DNA of 64,000 nt from Deltaproteobacteria bacterium (GTDB lineage Bacteria > JADJOY01): assembly GCA_016713535.1 (NCBI GenBank), contig JADJOY010000003.1:372001-436000 (forward strand), in the 5' to 3' direction. Each line of letters starts with the position of its first letter. Position 1 is the first letter of the stretch. This document shows, piece by piece, positions 1 to 9,247 of the stretch. The position numbers were made by a program, and so were the translations under genes. Below the pieces are notes generated by a model. That model searched no databases. It was given only the letters and a program-made list of their open reading frames with translations, and had not been told where the DNA came from.

Positions 1-2247
1 GATCACGGCCGAGCCGAGCAGCCCGGGCCGGCTCGCCGCGCGCATGCTGGCGATGCGCTCCTCGACGATGTCGAGGATGCGATCGACCACCAGGCCGACG
101 CTGCGGCCGGCCTCGGTGTAGACGACGACCTGCATCGGATCGGCGCCGGCGCTCGAGTAGGCGAGGTGATCGGCGAGGCGGATCAGCGGCAGGATCTCGC
201 CGCGGTACTGGACCACCTCCGCGCCACCGGCGCGCTCCACCGCGCTGACCGGGAACTCCTCGAGTCGCGCGACCTGGGAGAGCGGCACCGCCATCCGGCC
301 GGTGTCGCCGAGGCCGAGCAAGAGCAGGGTCTGGGCGTCGTCGTCGCGGGTGGCGTGGACGGCGTTGGCCTCGCCCAAGGCCCGGTCCTTGACCTCGGTC
401 ACGACCTGGGCTCGCTGCGCGATGCCGAGCACGTCGAGGATCAGCGCCACGGTGCCGTCTCCCATGATGGTGGCGCCGGCGAAGCAGTTGATGCCCTTGA
501 GCTGCTTGCCGAGCGGCTTGACCACGATCTCCTCGGTGTCGTTGATGCTCTCCACGACCAGGCCGAAGGTGCGATCGTCGGCCTGCAGGACCACGATGTT
601 GACGGCGTCGCGGACCGTTTGCGCGCGCTCGATCGCGAGCTCCTTCTCGAGGTCGATGAGCGGCAGCAGGCTGCCGCGTAGCCGGTACACGGGCGCGCCG
701 TGGATGTGCTCGATGCCCTTGGCGACCTGATCGCCGTCGAGGCGCACCAGCTCGACCAGGCTCACCTGCGGGATCGCGTAGCGGTCACCGCCGGCGGTCA
801 CCACCAGCGCGGGGATGATCGCGAGGGTGAGCGGGATCTTGATGCGGATGGTGGTGCCCTCGCCATGCTTGCTCTGGATGTCGACCGTGCCGCCGATCTT
901 CTCGATGTTGGTGCGGACGACGTCCATGCCGACACCGCGGCCGGAGACGTTGGTGACCTTCTCGGCGGTCGAGAAGCCGGGCAGGAACACCAGGTTCACC
1001 GCCTCGCGATCGCCGATCCGCCCCGCCTGCTCGGCGGTGAGGAGGCCGCGCGCCAGCGCCTTGGATCGGATCTTCTCGGGGTCGATGCCACCGCCGTCGT
1101 CACTGATCTCGATGATGACCTGGCCGCCTTCGTGGAAGGCGCGCATGAAGAGCACGCCCTCGGCCGGCTTGCCGGCCCCGGCGCGCCTGGCGGGATCCTC
1201 GATCCCGTGGTCGATCGAGTTCCGTACCACGTGCGTGAGCGGATCCTTGATCGCCTCGAGGATGGTCTTGTCGATCTCGGTGTCCTGGCCCTCCATCTCG
1301 ATGCGGACCTTCTTGCCGCACATGACCGAGAGGTCGCGCACCACGCGCGGGAACTTGCTCCACACGTTGCCGATGGGCTGCATGCGGGTCTTCATCACGC
1401 TCTCTTGCAGCTCGGTCGTGATGAGGTTGAGGCGCTGCGTGGTGGCGACGAACGACGAGTCCTGCTGGGTGGACGTGAACTGCAACACCTGGTTGCGTGC
1501 CAGCACCAGCTCACCGACCAGGTTCATGAGCTTGTCGAGGAGCCCGACGTCGACGCGGATCGAGCTGTCCGACACCCCGTGGGCGGCGGCCTTGGTCTCA
1601 CCGCCGTCGGTGGGCGCCGCGGCGGCCGGGGCTGGCGGCGGCGTCTGGGCCGTGCTCGCCGCGGGAGCGGGAACGACCAGCGTGAGCGGCGGCGTCGTGG
1701 GCCGCACGGGTGCGGCCGGCGGTGGCGGCGCCTCGGTCGCGGCGGTCACGGCGACGGGCGCCGCGGCCGGGGGCTCGGGCGCCGTCGGCAGGTCGGGCGG
1801 CGCGACCGCCATCGGCGGGGGCGCGCTGGCGGCCGTGGTCGCCGCGGCGGCGCGGGCGGCCGGATCCTGGAGGCGGGTCAGGGTCGCGATGAGGTCGGTG
1901 TAGTCGCCGTCGCCTTCCGCCTGGATCTGCTCGATGTTGGCCAGGATCTGGCGCACCACGTCGACCATCTGCAGGAGCGCGGTGGTGATGTCGGGATCGA
2001 GGAGCAGCGCGCCGTCGCGGAGGCGCGAGAGCAGGCTCTCGCCCACGTGGGTGAGCTTCTCGAGCTTGCCGAGCCCGAGGAACCCGGATGTTCCCTTGAT
2101 GGTGTGGATCGTCCGGAAGATCCGCGCCAGCATCTCGCGGTTGCGCGGGTCCTTCTCGAGCTCGACGAAGTCACGATCGAGCTGATCCAGGTTCTCGTGG
2201 CTCTCGACCAGGAACTCGTTGACGATCTCTACATCGATTTCGGTCAT
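1..2247 (-). CDS. cheA: Chemotaxis histidine kinase CheA (3' end outside window)
   Basis: CheA autophosphorylates on the P1 histidine in response to chemoreceptors and passes phosphate to CheY/CheB. Reading leftwards from ATG at 2245-2247, the frame stays open to base 1 (749 codons). Visible parts: an N-terminal Hpt domain with the phospho-site HTIKGTSGFLG near residue 48; a long Pro/Ala/Thr linker (about 130-205); the dimerisation helices; the kinase core with VVRNSIDHGIE (N box), DDGGGID (G1) and GVGMDVV (G2); then two CheW-like domains in tandem, the second running off the edge. Two CheW domains on one CheA is unusual but known. A sigma54-like site lies 84 bp upstream. The gene diverges from the HDOD gene. 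Identification is certain; the C-terminus is unseen. Confidence 0.97.
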   Translation of the reverse strand, partial: MTEIDVEIVNEFLVESHENLDQLDRDFVELEKDPRNREMLARIFRTIHTIKGTSGFLGLGKLEKLTHVGESLLSRLRDGALLLDPDITTALLQMVDVVRQILANIEQIQAEGDGDYTDLIATLTRLQDPAARAAAATTAASAPPPMAVAPPDLPTAPEPPAAAPVAVTAATEAPPPPAAPVRPTTPPLTLVVPAPAASTAQTPPPAPAAAAPTDGGETKAAAHGVSDSSIRVDVGLLDKLMNLVGELVLARNQVLQFTSTQQDSSFVATTQRLNLITTELQESVMKTRMQPIGNVWSKFPRVVRDLSVMCGKKVRIEMEGQDTEIDKTILEAIKDPLTHVVRNSIDHGIEDPARRAGAGKPAEGVLFMRAFHEGGQVIIEISDDGGGIDPEKIRSKALARGLLTAEQAGRIGDREAVNLVFLPGFSTAEKVTNVSGRGVGMDVVRTNIEKIGGTVDIQSKHGEGTTIRIKIPLTLAIIPALVVTAGGDRYAIPQVSLVELVRLDGDQVAKGIEHIHGAPVYRLRGSLLPLIDLEKELAIERAQTVRDAVNIVVLQADDRTFGLVVESINDTEEIVVKPLGKQLKGINCFAGATIMGDGTVALILDVLGIAQRAQVVTEVKDRALGEANAVHATRDDDAQTLLLLGLGDTGRMAVPLSQVARLEEFPVSAVERAGGAEVVQYRGEILPLIRLADHLAYSSAGADPMQVVVYTEAGRSVGLVVDRILDIVEERIASMRAASRPGLLGSAVI

Positions 2248-2593
2248 CGACGGCTCTCCGGGGAATGGGCGGGAAGGAAGAGGCGGTCGCGCGCAGCACG
2301 CGCGGCGGGACGATCTTCCGCCCCCGGACACGCAACCCTCGTGCCGCCGCGTGGCCGCGCGGACTCCCCTGGAATCGCAGGAAAGGGTCCCAAGGGGTGG
2401 GCAACGTGCCGGCCGCGTGGCCGAGCGGCGGCCAAGGTTGCCCGGCGAGCGGGCAAAGCGTCCGGGCCGCGGACGGTCCTCAAGTCTCGGTGGCGGCGAT
2501 CCGAAGAGGGACGTAGCGAGCCCGCAAGATGCGGCCTCGTCCACCACGGGTCAGGGCGCCCGTGATTCCCACCCTGGGTGACTGGAGAACCGC
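2248..2593. other. Divergent intergenic region cheA / HDOD gene
   Basis: 346 bp without a gene between two divergent starts. It holds the sigma54-like site for cheA (2331-2346). A GGAGA ribosome binding site lies about 7 bp before the HDOD start at 2594. I saw no clear plus-strand promoter. Confidence 0.6.
2331..2346 (-). promoter_or_regulatory. Sigma54-like promoter of cheA
   Basis: On the minus strand the site reads CGGCAC-GAGGG-TTGCG. It has the RpoN GG-N10-GC spacing and matches TGGCAC-N5-TTGCW except for the first and last base. It lies 84 bp before the cheA ATG. It was found by eye; related sites precede fliL, fliW, maf and the neuB operon. Confidence 0.6.
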
Positions 2594-3562
2594 ATGACTG
2601 CGACCCCCCTCCCACTTCCTCGCCGCTCCGACTCCCCTCGTCCCGAGGCGTTCCCGAGCCTCGAGATCGACCGCGAGCAGCGCCGCATCGAGGCGCTGCT
2701 CAAGACGCTGCGTCGCCAGGTGTCCGAGGACATCCGCGAGGACCGCATCGAGGCGCCGCTCTTGCCGTCGGTTGCGGTCGAGCTCATGCGTCTCACCGCC
2801 ACGACGGAGTTCCAGCTCCGCGACGTGGTGGGCGTGATCGAGCGTGACCAGTTCATCACCGCCAAGGTGCTGAAGACCGCGAACTCGGCGTTCTTCGCGG
2901 GGACCCGCGAGGTCACGAGCCTGCGCGAAGCCGTGCAGCGCCTGGGCGTGGTGAACGTGCGCGACATCGTGCTCGCGATCTCGTTCAGGTCCGCGATCCT
3001 GCGCGACCAGCGCTACAAGGACGTCATGACGCATCTCTGGGAGCACGCGCTGATGTGCGCGAACGTCACGCGCCAGATCGCCAAGATCAAGAGGCTGCCG
3101 ATGGACGAGGCGTTCCTCGGCGGACTGCTCCATGACATCGGCAAGCCAACCCTCGTGATCTCGCTGATGAACATCGAGAAGGCGCTGCGCGAGCGCGCAG
3201 GGATCCAGTTCGAGCCCGGGGACTACTTCCAGGTGGTGTTCGACGAGTTCCACGAGCAGGTGGGCGCGCTGGTGGCGTCGAGCTGGCGGCTGCCGAGCGT
3301 GTGTCGGCGGGCGATCGAGTATCACCACCGGCCGAGCGAGGACGCGGAGCACAACCCGCTGGTCGCGGCCGTGCACGTGGCGGACCGGCTCTGCTACGCG
3401 CTCGACGAGGAGTCCCAGGGGCTCACCTCGCCAGCGGAGTTCTTCGAGGAGATCGTGAAGGTCGCGGCGGCGGCCGGCCTGGCGGTGAGCGCACCCGAGG
3501 TCGACATGCTCATGCGCGACGCCAAGGAAGCCCACGACAAGGCGCTCGCCGCGTTCGCGTGA
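2594..3562 (+). CDS. HDOD-domain signalling protein
   Basis: 322 aa. HDOD domains resemble HD phosphohydrolases and act in regulation, often next to chemotaxis or cyclic-di-GMP genes; catalysis is not established for most. The HDOD core spans about residues 50-245: LLPSVAVELMRLT at its start, then LREAVQRLGVVNVRDIV and LGGLLHDIGKPTLV, which keeps an HD pair, and AIEYHHRPSE further on. No receiver or output domain is attached, and there is no signal peptide or membrane segment, so it should be cytoplasmic. ATG at 2594 has a GGAGA site 7 bp upstream. It is transcribed away from cheA, and its role in motility is inferred from position only. Confidence 0.85.
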   Translation: MTATPLPLPRRSDSPRPEAFPSLEIDREQRRIEALLKTLRRQVSEDIREDRIEAPLLPSVAVELMRLTATTEFQLRDVVGVIERDQFITAKVLKTANSAFFAGTREVTSLREAVQRLGVVNVRDIVLAISFRSAILRDQRYKDVMTHLWEHALMCANVTRQIAKIKRLPMDEAFLGGLLHDIGKPTLVISLMNIEKALRERAGIQFEPGDYFQVVFDEFHEQVGALVASSWRLPSVCRRAIEYHHRPSEDAEHNPLVAAVHVADRLCYALDEESQGLTSPAEFFEEIVKVAAAAGLAVSAPEVDMLMRDAKEAHDKALAAFA

Positions 3563-3687
3563 CCTCCGTCCGGTCCTGGCGGCGGCGCGGTCCACCGCAC
3601 CGCCGCCGTGGATCGCTCTCGTCCCCTGATCGATGCCGGGTGGTCTGGACGTGCGCGGGTCCGGAGGGGCACCCGTCGCGTGCCCGC

Positions 3688-3789
3688 CGATGCCGGCGAG
3701 CGTCGGCATCGCCGGTCCGTCGATCGCGGTCGGTCCGCATGACGGAGCCGGCGCGGTCCCTCGCGGGCACCGACGCCCGGGCTCCGTCA
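3688..3789. terminator. Hairpins between convergent genes
   Basis: Two inverted repeats lie between the convergent HDOD and M23 genes: a perfect 8-bp stem (3688-3695 with 3704-3711, 8-nt loop) and a 10-bp stem (3740-3749 with 3780-3789) that overlaps the stop of the M23 gene. Neither is followed by a T-run, so factor-independent termination is only possible. Confidence 0.35.
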
Positions 3790-4677
3790 GGCGCGCTTCG
3801 ACTCGTCGAGGAGGTGAGCGAGCTGGTCGGGATCGACCGCGACGCCGTCCTTGCGGAGCTCGAAGTGCAGGTGTGGCCCGGTGGCGCGCCCGCTGCTGCC
3901 GACGCGGATCAGCTCGGTGCCGGTGTCGACGCGATCACCTTCGCGCACCAGCAGCGCGCTGGCGTGGGCGTACATCGTCGTCACGCCGCCGCCGTGGTCG
4001 ACCACCACCACGCGTCCGTAGCCGCTCTGCTCGCCGGCGAAGCTCACCACGCCGCTCGCCGCCGCGCGCGCCGGCGTGCCGGCAGCCGCGGCGACGTCGA
4101 TCCCGGCGTGGAAGCGGCGCTTCCCGCACAGTGGATCCGCGCGCATGCCGAACGAGCTGGTGACGCGGTCCCGCGCGCCGTCGATCAGCGACGCGACCGC
4201 GAGTGGACCGCCGGCTGGCGCGACGTCGTCCGAGGGCTGCGGGTCCGGGGCGTCGAGGAGGCCGGGCGCGGCGGCCGATGGAGTCGCGAGCGACAGCGTG
4301 CCGACGCTCGCGACCATCGCATCGTCGCCGCCAGGTTCGCCACCGCCGAGGTCGATCTGCTGCCCGGGGCGGATCAGGTCGGGGTCGTCGAGCCGGTTCG
4401 AGGCGCTCACCCGGCGCACCTCGGCGAGCACCTGGCCATCGCTGACGCATTCGGAGCGCGACTCGAGCTGGTGGCGCACCATCGACCACAACGTGTCGCC
4501 GGCCGCCACGGTGACCGGCGCGGACGCCGCCGGGCCGCCGGAGCCGCCTTCGAGCTCGGCGATCGCCGCCTGGTAGCGCTCGGCGAAGGGCCGGGCCGAG
4601 CCGCTCCCGTGCGCGCCGACGGTGTCGCCGCCGGGAGCGAGCGGCGGGCGTCCTTCGGCGATGCGAGTGGCGCGCAC
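3787..4677 (-). CDS. LysM and M23-family peptidoglycan endopeptidase
   Basis: 296 aa. M23 enzymes are zinc endopeptidases that cut peptide cross-links in peptidoglycan. A LysM domain is at about residues 53-110 (VAAGDTLWSMVRHQ through IRPGQQIDLG). The M23 domain fills the last 130 residues with the zinc ligands in RFHAGIDVA and in GPHLHFELR, plus a MYAHAS motif. No signal peptide is evident, and the GTG start at 4677 could be one of several. It follows cheX by 10 bp in the same operon. The local FlgJ lacks a muramidase domain, so this protein may open the wall for the flagellar rod; that is inference. Confidence 0.85.
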   Translation of the reverse strand: MRATRIAEGRPPLAPGGDTVGAHGSGSARPFAERYQAAIAELEGGSGGPAASAPVTVAAGDTLWSMVRHQLESRSECVSDGQVLAEVRRVSASNRLDDPDLIRPGQQIDLGGGEPGGDDAMVASVGTLSLATPSAAAPGLLDAPDPQPSDDVAPAGGPLAVASLIDGARDRVTSSFGMRADPLCGKRRFHAGIDVAAAAGTPARAAASGVVSFAGEQSGYGRVVVVDHGGGVTTMYAHASALLVREGDRVDTGTELIRVGSSGRATGPHLHFELRKDGVAVDPDQLAHLLDESKRA

Positions 4678-4687
4678 GGGCCGAGCC

Positions 4688-5188
4688 TCAGGCCAGCCGC
4701 CTGAGCAGCGACAGCGTGGTCGAGAAGATGCGGTCGCGGTGGTACGCGACGGGCATCGCGGGCAGCTCGAACTGCACCGAGACGGTGCGGATGCCGCGCG
4801 CGTAGTACACGTCGTAGCTCGCGCCGAACACCAGCGACGGCACCGAGATCGCCCCGATGTCGTAGCCGTGCTCGATGAGCCGGTCCTTCGAACAGCCAGC
4901 GATCATGTTGCCGATCTCCATGATCGCGTCGATCGAGTCGTCGTTGATCTCGGTCTGTTCCTCGCCGATCAGCTTGCCCGCCATCACCAGCATGGCGCGC
5001 TCGCTCACGTTGAGGGTGAGGGTCCCGCTGTCCTTACCGACCAGCCCGACCATCACCGCGAGGCTGCGGTCGGCGCTGAAGAGATTGCTGGCGCCCACCG
5101 CCGGCGGGACGATGCCGGTCATCTCGAGGCCGCGCTCGGTGCCGTGCAGCACGGCGTCGAGGAGCGACTCATCCACCTGAAGCTTCAT
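4688..5188 (-). CDS. cheX: CheX-like chemotaxis phosphatase
   Basis: 166 aa. CheX dephosphorylates CheY-P to reset the chemotaxis signal. The characteristic helix appears as DSIDAIMEIGNMIAGCSKD, with the E-x2-N pair used to insert into the CheY active site. Length and single-domain form are typical. The start at 5188 was chosen because AAAGGAG lies about 7 bp upstream and because its ATGA overlaps the stop of the kinase gene, implying translational coupling. An in-frame extension up to 5419 is only an antisense-style shadow of the kinase gene. Co-transcription with a hybrid kinase suggests this phosphatase may act on that kinase's receiver domain or on a CheY. Confidence 0.85.
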   Translation of the reverse strand: MKLQVDESLLDAVLHGTERGLEMTGIVPPAVGASNLFSADRSLAVMVGLVGKDSGTLTLNVSERAMLVMAGKLIGEEQTEINDDSIDAIMEIGNMIAGCSKDRLIEHGYDIGAISVPSLVFGASYDVYYARGIRTVSVQFELPAMPVAYHRDRIFSTTLSLLRRLA

Positions 5189-6882
5189 GCGGCGCTCCTT
5201 TCGGGCGTGCCACGCGCGGCCTTGAGCTCGCGGACGGTCTTGGCGACCTCGCTCGCGCGAAGCGGCTTCTCGAGGTAGAGGCGGCCCTCGCGCGCGATCG
5301 TCGCCTGCACCGCGCCGGAGCCCACGTCGCCGGAGACGAACACCACGCGCTCCTTCAGCTCGGGCCGCTGCATGGCGAGGTGATGGTAGAGCTCGATGCC
5401 GTTGGTGCCGGGCATCCACAGGTCGACGAGGATCGCGTCGGGCGTGCGCCCCACGAGCGCCTCCATGAGCTCGCTCACGGTGGCGGTCGCGGTGACCTTG
5501 CAGCCGTGCGCGCGCAGCCCGCGCGAGAGCGCGTCGCGCACCGGCGCCTCGTCGTCGATGAGGACGATGTCGAGCGGCACGGCGGCGCGCGGGTCGTTGG
5601 GCGCGCGTACCGCGCTCGCGCTGTCGCGGCCGGGCACTCGCTCCGTCCGCACCGGCAGGCGGATCGTGAACACCGCGCCCGAGCCGGGTGGGCTCGCGAC
5701 GTCGATCGAGCCCTCGTGCTCCGCGACGATGCCGTGGCTCAGGCTGAGCCCGAGCCCGGTGCCCTCGCCGACCGGCTTGGTGGTGAAGAACGGGTCGAAG
5801 ACGCGCAGACGCACGTCGGGCGGTATCCCGGGCCCGCTGTCGGCGACCTCGAGGATCACGTCGTTGCCGTCGGTGGAGGAGCGCAGGTGGATGGTGCCGG
5901 GCTGGCCGGTGCTCCGGATCGCCTGGAACGCGTTCGAGATCAGGTTGACCAGCACCATCTCCATCTGGTGCGGGTCGACGAGCGTGTAGGGCAGCGAGGT
6001 CCCCAGGTCGAGCACCACCTTCACGTTCTGGGTGGCGAGCTCGTAGCTCAGCAGCTCGGCGGCGAGCCGCATCGAGTCGTTGAGGTCGTGGGGCACCAGC
6101 ACCGGCGGGTACTTGCGCGAGAACCTGAGCAGGTTACGCACGATGCGCTGGCAGCGCAGCGCCGACTCGTGGATGCAGCGCACGTCCTGGGCGAGGGCCA
6201 CGGGATCGGGTGGGGTGCGGCTGCTCTCGCACGAGCGCAGCGCGAGCTCGGCGAAGCCGATGATCGAGGTCAGCGGGTTGTTGAGCTCGTGGGCGACGCC
6301 GCCCACCAGCTCGCCGACGGCGACCAGCTTCTCCTGGCGCACCAGCCGCTCCTGGGACTCGACGAGCCGCTTGAGCGCTTGCTGGAGCAGCACCTTCTCG
6401 TCGACCTCGCTCAGCTCCGGATGCGAGCGCTGGGCGCCGGTGCTGATCTCGAGGAACGCGAGCGCCTCGAGCGCGGGCTCGCGCTCGGCGTCGCCCACGT
6501 CGTAGGCGAAGATCTCGCGCACGAAGCGCACCCCCGAGCCGTCGGTCGGGAACACCCGGTAGGTCACCTCGCCGTCGGCGCGGTTCACGAACGCAGCGCG
6601 CCGCGACTCGAGCACCGCGCTGCGGTCGTCGGGGACGATTCGCTCCTCCCAGCGCACGCCGCTCGCGCGCACCTTGGAGGGCCTGATCGCCACGACGCCG
6701 AAGGTGTTGCCGGAGAGCCGCTCGACGCCGCGGTGCGGTGTCCACCGAAACGACATGCAGGGCGACCGCGCGAGCAGCCGGCGCGCCGCCGGGATGTAGG
6801 TCGCGAGCATGCTCGACGGCCCACTCGGCGCGGGGTGGCCGGCGGGTACGAGCTCGCCGAGGTCGTGGTCCGGCTGCGACAT
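5185..6882 (-). CDS. Hybrid sensor histidine kinase with C-terminal receiver
   Basis: 565 aa, cytoplasmic (no membrane segments). An N-terminal PAS-like region (about 20-175) is followed by a short coiled coil and a HisKA H-box, GGVAHELNNPLTSIIGF. The HATPase shows VLVNLISNAFQAI (N box), DSGPGIP (G1), a DPFFTTKP F box and GTGLGLSLSH (G2). The C-terminal receiver has IDDEAP, the phospho-acceptor in LVDLWMPG, the switch VFVSGD and the lysine in YLEKPL. The ATG at 6882 has GAGGGA 8-9 bp upstream. A GTG at 6909 overlaps the preceding stop (GTGA) but lacks a ribosome site. It lies between a glycosyltransferase gene and cheX, with which it overlaps by 4 bp. Confidence 0.92.
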   Translation of the reverse strand: MSQPDHDLGELVPAGHPAPSGPSSMLATYIPAARRLLARSPCMSFRWTPHRGVERLSGNTFGVVAIRPSKVRASGVRWEERIVPDDRSAVLESRRAAFVNRADGEVTYRVFPTDGSGVRFVREIFAYDVGDAEREPALEALAFLEISTGAQRSHPELSEVDEKVLLQQALKRLVESQERLVRQEKLVAVGELVGGVAHELNNPLTSIIGFAELALRSCESSRTPPDPVALAQDVRCIHESALRCQRIVRNLLRFSRKYPPVLVPHDLNDSMRLAAELLSYELATQNVKVVLDLGTSLPYTLVDPHQMEMVLVNLISNAFQAIRSTGQPGTIHLRSSTDGNDVILEVADSGPGIPPDVRLRVFDPFFTTKPVGEGTGLGLSLSHGIVAEHEGSIDVASPPGSGAVFTIRLPVRTERVPGRDSASAVRAPNDPRAAVPLDIVLIDDEAPVRDALSRGLRAHGCKVTATATVSELMEALVGRTPDAILVDLWMPGTNGIELYHHLAMQRPELKERVVFVSGDVGSGAVQATIAREGRLYLEKPLRASEVAKTVRELKAARGTPERSAA

Positions 6883-6905
6883 GAGCGGTGGTCCCTCGTC
6901 CCTGG

Positions 6906-8081
6906 TCACGCGGCGCGATCGAGCGCGAGGTCGTGGTCGTGCGCCATGTACCGCACCATCGATTCCATGCGGTGTACGAACGTGTGCTCTGCGAGCACGC
7001 GCGAGCGCCCGGCGCGCGCGGTGTCGCCCGCGTGGGTGGGGTGGCGCAACAGCCAGCGCGCGAGGTCGACGAGCTCCTCGGTGGATCGCGCCACGCTGAT
7101 CTCGCAGGCGGGCTCGAAGAAGCGCTCGAGGTCCGGCCGCCAGTCGCTGAGCACCGCGCCACCCGCGGCGAGCGCGTCGAAGATGCGCATCGGCAGCGCG
7201 GTGCGGAGCTGCGGGATGGTGAGGTTCAGGTTGAGGGTCGAGGACCGATAGAGGCGGGCGAGTGCCTCGCCGTTGTCGAGCCAACCGCCGATCCGGACCC
7301 GCGGCAGCCGATCGAGGATGCGCTCCCAGCCACTCGGGCCGTAGACGTCGAGCGGCACGCCGCCGGTGACGAGCGCCAGGAGCGCGCGGCGACGGTAGAG
7401 AACACCCGCCGACGCCTGCACGCAGATCTCGACCTCGCGGGCGAGCGAGCGGTCGCTCGCCAGCGCCCGCGCCAGCAGACCGTGGGTCCGCGAGCGCATC
7501 GCCAGGTCGCGGGCGAGCGTGTCGGCGCGCCGCGCCGGGTGCTTGCCCTGGGCGTCGATGAGCTCCTCGATCACCGCCTTGAGCCCTGGAACCTGGTCGA
7601 ACGGCAGGTCGCCCAGCAGCTCCTCGTCCCCGCAGTCGGCGCAGAACGACAGCGGCGCCACCAGCTCGGGGTCTTGCGGCCCCGGGGCGAAGCGCCGCGG
7701 GTTGGCGGCCAGCGGCAGCCAGTGGACGTGCTCGATGCCGTAGTCGGTGAGCTCGTCGAGGTAGTCGCGGTCCCAGCAGAAGAGGCTCATGCAGGCCCCG
7801 CGGAAGCGCTCGTCGAGGACCCGGAACGGGTTGTCGGCGAACCACGAGGCGAATGGCACGCCGAGCTCGTCGAGGACCTCGAGCGGCACCGACAGGTTGG
7901 CGACGAAGAACCCGAAGTGAGGGGCGAACGACCGGACCTCGTCACGCAGGACCTTGAGATCCGCGAGCGCCTCGGTCGGAAAGACCCGGATCTCGTGGCC
8001 GAGCTCCTCGAGCGCGGCGAGGGAATCGGACTGAATGGGACCGACCGCGGCACCTTTTGCCCAGATCGACACGATTCGCAT
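6906..8081 (-). CDS. CgeB-like glycosyltransferase
   Basis: 391 aa. The protein resembles the CgeB/spore-maturation family: an N-terminal Rossmann-like half (MRIVSIWAKGAAVGPIQSD, then PFASWFADNPFRVLDER) and a C-terminal GT1/GT4-like half with GGWLDNGEALARLYRSS and LPMRIFDALAAGGAVLSDW, the usual sugar-nucleotide binding segment. Several clusters in Deltaproteobacteria pair such enzymes with flagellin genes, and here it starts 342 bp from a divergent flagellin gene. A role in flagellin O-glycosylation is inferred. The start at 8081 was chosen because the upstream in-frame extension has shadow composition. A sigma54-like site lies 50 bp upstream. Confidence 0.82.
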   Translation of the reverse strand: MRIVSIWAKGAAVGPIQSDSLAALEELGHEIRVFPTEALADLKVLRDEVRSFAPHFGFFVANLSVPLEVLDELGVPFASWFADNPFRVLDERFRGACMSLFCWDRDYLDELTDYGIEHVHWLPLAANPRRFAPGPQDPELVAPLSFCADCGDEELLGDLPFDQVPGLKAVIEELIDAQGKHPARRADTLARDLAMRSRTHGLLARALASDRSLAREVEICVQASAGVLYRRRALLALVTGGVPLDVYGPSGWERILDRLPRVRIGGWLDNGEALARLYRSSTLNLNLTIPQLRTALPMRIFDALAAGGAVLSDWRPDLERFFEPACEISVARSTEELVDLARWLLRHPTHAGDTARAGRSRVLAEHTFVHRMESMVRYMAHDHDLALDRAA

Positions 8082-8130
8082 GGGATTTTCCGTCTGGCTG
8101 TGCGCCCGAAGGGCGGGGGAGGGAGGCTGA

Positions 8131-8146
8131 TGCCGATCCCGTGCCA
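8131..8146 (-). promoter_or_regulatory. Possible sigma54 promoter of CgeB-like gene
   Basis: The minus strand reads TGGCACGGGATCGGCA. The -24 element TGGCAC is perfect and the GG-N10-GC spacing is correct, but the -12 element is CGGC instead of TTGC. It lies 50 bp before the start at 8081. Confidence 0.4.
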
Positions 8147-8272
8147 ACTGCGGCGGACGGCCTCCCGGCGCCGGGCGCCTCCGGGCGCTGGCGCGTCGGG
8201 CGAGACGGGTGCCGGCGGGGGGCAGCTGGCCGCGCCGAGCAGCGCGTGCGAGGCGAATCGCCGCGCGGCCGC

Positions 8273-8299
8273 TCAAGTCCCTTCCGTGGGTGCCGAAGA
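8273..8299 (+). promoter_or_regulatory. Sigma28 (FliA) promoter of first flagellin
   Basis: TCAAGTCC at 8273-8280, an 11-bp spacer and GCCGAAGA at 8292-8299 match the FliA consensus TAAAGTTT-N11-GCCGATAA in spacing and core bases. It lies 124 bp before the fliC ATG. A close match with the same spacing precedes csrA (28025-28051). Confidence 0.65.
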
Positions 8300-8422
8300 C
8301 CCAAGTGAGCCGCGTGATCTCTCGACGGATTCGAGAGCCCGCACACGGCCGCACGGATCGAACAGCATGGATGCTGTCGTCGTGTCCCAGCTTCGGGAGC
8401 GACGCATCAGGGAGGATGAACG

Positions 8423-9247
8423 ATGGCACTCCGGGTCAACACCAACACGGCTGCGATCAACGCACAGCGCAACCTCGAAATCACGATGGGGAGGCTCAAC
8501 TCGAGCCTCACGCGGCTCTCCTCGGGCCTGCGCATCAACAGCGCCGCCGACGACGCGGCCGGGCTCGCGATCTCGGAGAACCTGCGGTCGTCGATCCGCG
8601 GGCTCGGCCAGGCGGTCCGCAACGCCAACGACGGCATCAGCCTTCTGCAGATCGGTGAAGGCGCCATGGGCGAGCAGGCCGGCATCCTGACGCGGCTTCG
8701 CGAGCTCGCGCTGCAGAGCGCCAACGGCACGCTCTCGAATTCGGAGCGCGGCGCGATCGACACCGAGTTCCAGCAGCTCTTGACCGAGATCGACCGCATC
8801 GCCGCGACCACCGAGTTCGCGGGCATGAAGCCGCTCGCCTCGAGCCAGACCATCTCCTTCCAGGTCGGCCTCAACTCGGGCGGCAACAACGTCATCACGG
8901 TCTCGGCGGTCAACGTCAGCGCCTCGACGCTCGGTCTGTCGGGCATGACCGTGTCGACCACCACCGGGGCGAGCGCGACCCTCGACCGCCTGTCGCTCGC
9001 GATCAACCAGCTCTCGTCCTATCGCGCGGGCTTCGGCGCCACGCAGAACAGGCTCCAGGTCACGATCCGCAACCTCCAGGCCGCGACCGAGAACGAGAGC
9101 GCCGCCGAGTCGCGCATCCGTGACGTGGACGTGGCGGCCGAGTCGTCCGAGCTGGTTCGTGACCAGATCCTGCAGCAGTCGGGCATCGCGGTGCTCGCGC
9201 AGGCGAACTCGTCGATCCAGGCCGCGCTCAAGCTGCTGGCCGGGTGA
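8423..9247 (+). CDS. fliC: Flagellin (first copy)
   Basis: 274 aa, a short flagellin holding only the conserved ends. The N-terminal D0/D1 starts MALRVNTNTAAINAQRNL and continues RLSSGLRINSAADDAAGLAI; the C-terminal D1/D0 has RAGFGATQNRLQVTIRNL, ESRIRDVDVAAESS and ends in a hydrophobic LLAG-type tail. Residues about 130-195 are a minimal Ser/Thr-rich centre and thus likely O-glycosylation target, given the adjacent glycan island. The ribosome site GGGAGG lies 7 bp before the ATG and a FliA-type promoter 124 bp upstream. Unlike the second flagellin it is transcribed on the plus strand as a single gene. The two copies are closely similar in sequence at the ends but differ in the centre. Confidence 0.97.
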   Translation: MALRVNTNTAAINAQRNLEITMGRLNSSLTRLSSGLRINSAADDAAGLAISENLRSSIRGLGQAVRNANDGISLLQIGEGAMGEQAGILTRLRELALQSANGTLSNSERGAIDTEFQQLLTEIDRIAATTEFAGMKPLASSQTISFQVGLNSGGNNVITVSAVNVSASTLGLSGMTVSTTTGASATLDRLSLAINQLSSYRAGFGATQNRLQVTIRNLQAATENESAAESRIRDVDVAAESSELVRDQILQQSGIAVLAQANSSIQAALKLLAG

